64,000 nt of DNA from Gordionus sp. m RMFG-2023 (taxonomy: Eukaryota > Nematomorpha > Gordioida > Chordodea > Parachordodidae), in assembly GCF_954871325.1 (NCBI RefSeq), contig NC_088775.1:35007561-35071560 (forward strand), written 5' to 3'. A program made the position numbers and the translations under genes. The notes beneath the pieces were generated by a model. That model did no database searches and was not told where the DNA came from. It worked only from the letters and a program-made list of their open reading frames with translations. This document shows, in pieces, positions 63,301-64,000 of the stretch. The stretch's first letter is position 1. Each line of letters begins with the position of its first letter.

Positions 63301-64000
63301 ATGTCTTTCGCGACAAAAGATTTCTTTTGTGAACCGGAAACGTAAAAAAATACATCTAAGCGGTTTTGGATAGAGAATTAAATTCTGAGTTCAATGATAT
63401 AAATATATTCAAAATTACATTTAAAATGTTAGCCTTTTCCCTATAAATGTCTTTCGCGACAAAATATTTATTTTGTGAACCGGAAATTAAAAATACATCT
63501 AAGCGGTTTTGGATAGAGAATTAAATTCTGAGTTCAATGATATAAATATATTCAAAATTACTTTTAAAATGCTAGCCTTTCCCATATAAATGTCTTTCGC
63601 GACAAAAAATTTATTTTGTGAACCGGAAACGTAATAAAATACATCTAACCTCTTTTGGATAGAGAATTAAATTCTGAGTTCAATGATATAAATATATTCA
63701 AAATTACTTTTAAAATGTTAGCCTTTCCCCTATAAATGTCTTTCGCGACAAAATATTTATTTTGTGAACCGGAAATTAAAAATACAACTAAGCGGTTTTG
63801 GATAGAGAATTAAATTCTGAGTTCAATGATATAAATATATTCAAAATTACTTTTAAAATCTTAGCCTTTCCCTTATAAATGTCTTTCGCGACAAAAGATT
63901 TCTTTTGTGAAACGTAAAAAAATACATCTAAGCGGTTTTGGATAGAGAATTAAATTCTGAGTTCAATGATATAATATATTCAAAATTACTTTTAAAATGT
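60362..64000 (+). repeat. Satellite block 17: right segment to window edge
   Basis: Monomer starts: W 60362, K 60505, D 60648, E/K 60794, B 60937, H 61083, Z 61226, Y 61372, Z/V 61515, W 61658 (ATGTTTTTCGCG), K 61801, D 61944, E 62090, F 62233, G 62379, B 62522, H 62668, W 62811, P' 62954, Q 63100 (AAACATAAT), R 63246, G 63392, B 63535, S 63681, X/R 63824, partial 63964. The copy at 63824 has the head of X, the GATTTC hairpin of R and a 6-bp deletion (GTGAAACGT). The last partial copy lacks one A (GATATAATATATTC). The order from K 61801 to S follows the reference except for P' at the P slot. Confidence 0.93.

Larger units (their letters stand above)
1..64000 (+). repeat. Tandem satellite DNA array, 143/146-bp monomer, about 447 copies
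   Basis: The window is filled from end to end by head-to-tail copies of one AT-rich monomer in a single orientation. Nearly all copies are 143 or 146 bp; recurrent exceptions are 141 (N), 122 (T) and 142 (U in the central domain). Constant landmarks in each unit are CAATGATATA, TTTTAAAA, TATAAATG, TTTCGCGAC, a hairpin-like AT palindrome, AAGCGG and AGAATTAAATTCT. Types differ from each other by a handful of positions. No single-copy sequence, inverted unit or mobile element interrupts the array. All reading frames on the + strand are stopped within each monomer. Such arrays typically form centromeric or pericentromeric heterochromatin; which of these applies here cannot be read from the sequence. 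The array runs past both window edges. Confidence 0.99.

Noticed and set aside
1-64000. CRISPR-like array of direct repeats
   Set aside because: Repeat units abut directly, with no unique spacers, and are 143-146 bp long. The pattern is a satellite, not repeat-spacer.
1-64000. Short open reading frames recurring at monomer spacing
   Set aside because: Stops occur in all three + frames of each monomer, and unit lengths of 143 and 146 shift frame each time. The longest minus-strand openings are of the order of 200 bases and repeat with the unit; no protein features.
1-64000. Telomeric, rDNA, tRNA or transposon sequence, including LTR elements
   Set aside because: No telomere-type short repeat, no conserved RNA gene motif, no terminal repeats or coding remnants; the satellite phase is never interrupted.
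1-64000. Match to a named beetle satellite of about 142 bp
   Set aside because: Only length and AT content are comparable. I cannot confirm sequence identity without a database search, so no species is assigned.

Overview
The whole 64,000-base window is one uninterrupted tandem satellite DNA array. About 447 complete head-to-tail monomers plus one partial copy fill it, all on the same strand. The basic unit is 143 or 146 bp and A+T rich (38 G/C bases in the 143-bp reference unit, about 27% GC). I see no protein-coding gene, RNA gene, transposon or other foreign insertion. Every monomer carries stop codons in all frames, and its length is usually not a multiple of three, so any open frame is a short by-product. 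The window is eukaryotic heterochromatin, probably centromeric or pericentromeric. The species cannot be named from this. Unit length and AT content fit many insect satellites (several tenebrionid beetles have satellites near 142 bp), but that is a comparison of kind, not a match. CpG is not depleted, which suggests a host or locus with little CpG methylation, or a very young array.

Notation. Unit position 1 is the C of the CAATGATATA start (variants: CAGTG, CATTG, CCATT, TAATG). About 21 monomer types can be told apart by shared variants and are named with single letters: K, D, E, F, G, B, H, W, P, Q, R, S, X, Y, Z, I, J, N, T, U, V. K2 is K with TCTATCGCG. P' is P with GATATA instead of GTTATA. 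K' is K with the ATATATATA start. N' is N with ATATATATA and CCCATAT. A slash (E/N) marks a hybrid with the head of one type and the tail of another. Each type is defined in the reference higher-order repeat at 35333-39059, and block entries give the start of every monomer.

The types form a higher-order repeat (HOR) of 26 monomers, 3,727 bp, in the order K, D, E, F, G, B, H, W, P, Q, R, G, B, S, X, Y, Z, Y, I, J, N, K2, T, U, V, W. It is complete at 35333-39059 and again at 45332-49058. Elsewhere the order is the same but shortened, duplicated or rejoined. 1-4148 is scrambled. 4149-14482 is a near-perfect 5,167-bp tandem duplication. 14483-20487 holds partial HORs. 20488-25370 holds a 2,753-bp duplication whose second copy has lost 912 bp. 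25371-35332 holds shortened HORs including a 2,831-bp duplication. 35700-44835 is a 4,568-bp tandem duplication. 49202-53247 is a 2,023-bp tandem duplication. 53394-64000 holds several shortened HORs and hybrids.

Three linked variants mark a derived HOR haplotype from about 16.9 to 48.9 kb, flanked on both sides by the ancestral-looking haplotype. This looks like a young core that expanded inside an older array. Everything seen fits repeated unequal exchange or amplification, in register at monomer scale and often joining inside a monomer between unit positions of about 28 and 78. I found no previously undescribed gene system; the interest lies in the repeat architecture. Counts and comparisons were made by eye.
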